Shown: positions 5,499 to 5,516 of the stretch, piece after piece
Numbering within the stretch: position 1 is the first letter of the stretch
How the letters are laid out: the number at the start of each line of letters is the position of its first letter
Assembly: GCA_030606385.1 (NCBI GenBank)
Contig: JAUWGN010000082.1
Location: 1 to 5,516, forward strand
Length of the DNA stretch: 5,516 bases
Reading direction: 5' to 3'
Origin: Dehalococcoidia bacterium
Lineage (GTDB): Bacteria > Chloroflexota > Dehalococcoidia > GIF9 > AB-539-J10
Position numbers and translations under genes: made by a program
The notes under the pieces: generated by a model
Database searches by the model: none
The model's input: only the letters and a program-made list of their open reading frames with translations
What the model was told of the DNA's origin: nothing

Positions 5499-5516
5499 GA
5501 TTTAACTATGCCATTT

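Overview
The window looks like a piece of a strictly anaerobic prokaryote's genome with roughly balanced base composition. The main evidence is an aldehyde:ferredoxin oxidoreductase (AOR) family tungsto-enzyme, a 2x[4Fe-4S] ferredoxin and an Old Yellow Enzyme-type flavoprotein lying head to tail. Strong Shine-Dalgarno sequences, GTG/TTG start candidates and a lipoprotein-type signal peptide fit a bacterium; a Chloroflexota/Dehalococcoidia-like or clostridial-type anaerobe would be plausible. An archaeon is not excluded, because the exported protein is very rich in N-x-S/T sequons. The taxon cannot be settled from the sequence alone.

Layout. At the left edge, on the + strand, is the last part of a minimal nucleotidyltransferase (MNT) gene. 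It overlaps by 17 bases a HEPN-domain gene (start at 70), the usual MNT/HEPN toxin-antitoxin-like arrangement. The HEPN reading frame has no stop of its own near the expected end of the domain. It runs on as antisense through the 3' end of the next gene until base 726. Everything else (412-5458) is on the - strand in one direction. In transcription order it is a DUF4382-like lipoprotein (5458-4901), a short OYE-family flavin oxidoreductase with a four-Cys tail (4896-3697), a two-cluster ferredoxin (3642-3367), an AOR-family protein (3362-1446) and a COG1237-type metallo-beta-lactamase-fold protein (1350-412). The gaps are 4, 54, 4 and 95 bases, so the first four genes look like one operon. The last may be co-transcribed or have its own weak promoter. 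A TATAAT hexamer and a perfect AAGGAGG lie upstream of the lipoprotein.

How the genes may work together (inference): the ferredoxin is 4 bases from the AOR gene and is its likely electron partner. The OYE protein lacks the FAD/NAD(P)H half of the large 2,4-dienoyl-CoA reductase type, so it may draw on the same ferredoxin pool. The AOR copy departs from the family at several positions normally tied to cofactor binding and catalysis: Asp for the third cluster Cys, Gly for the second pterin-motif Asp, and no recognisable G-P-E-Y-E segment. It is therefore probably a divergent subfamily whose substrate should not be assumed to be a simple aldehyde. No RNA genes, IS elements, CRISPR arrays or gene-free stretches above 100 bases between genes were seen.
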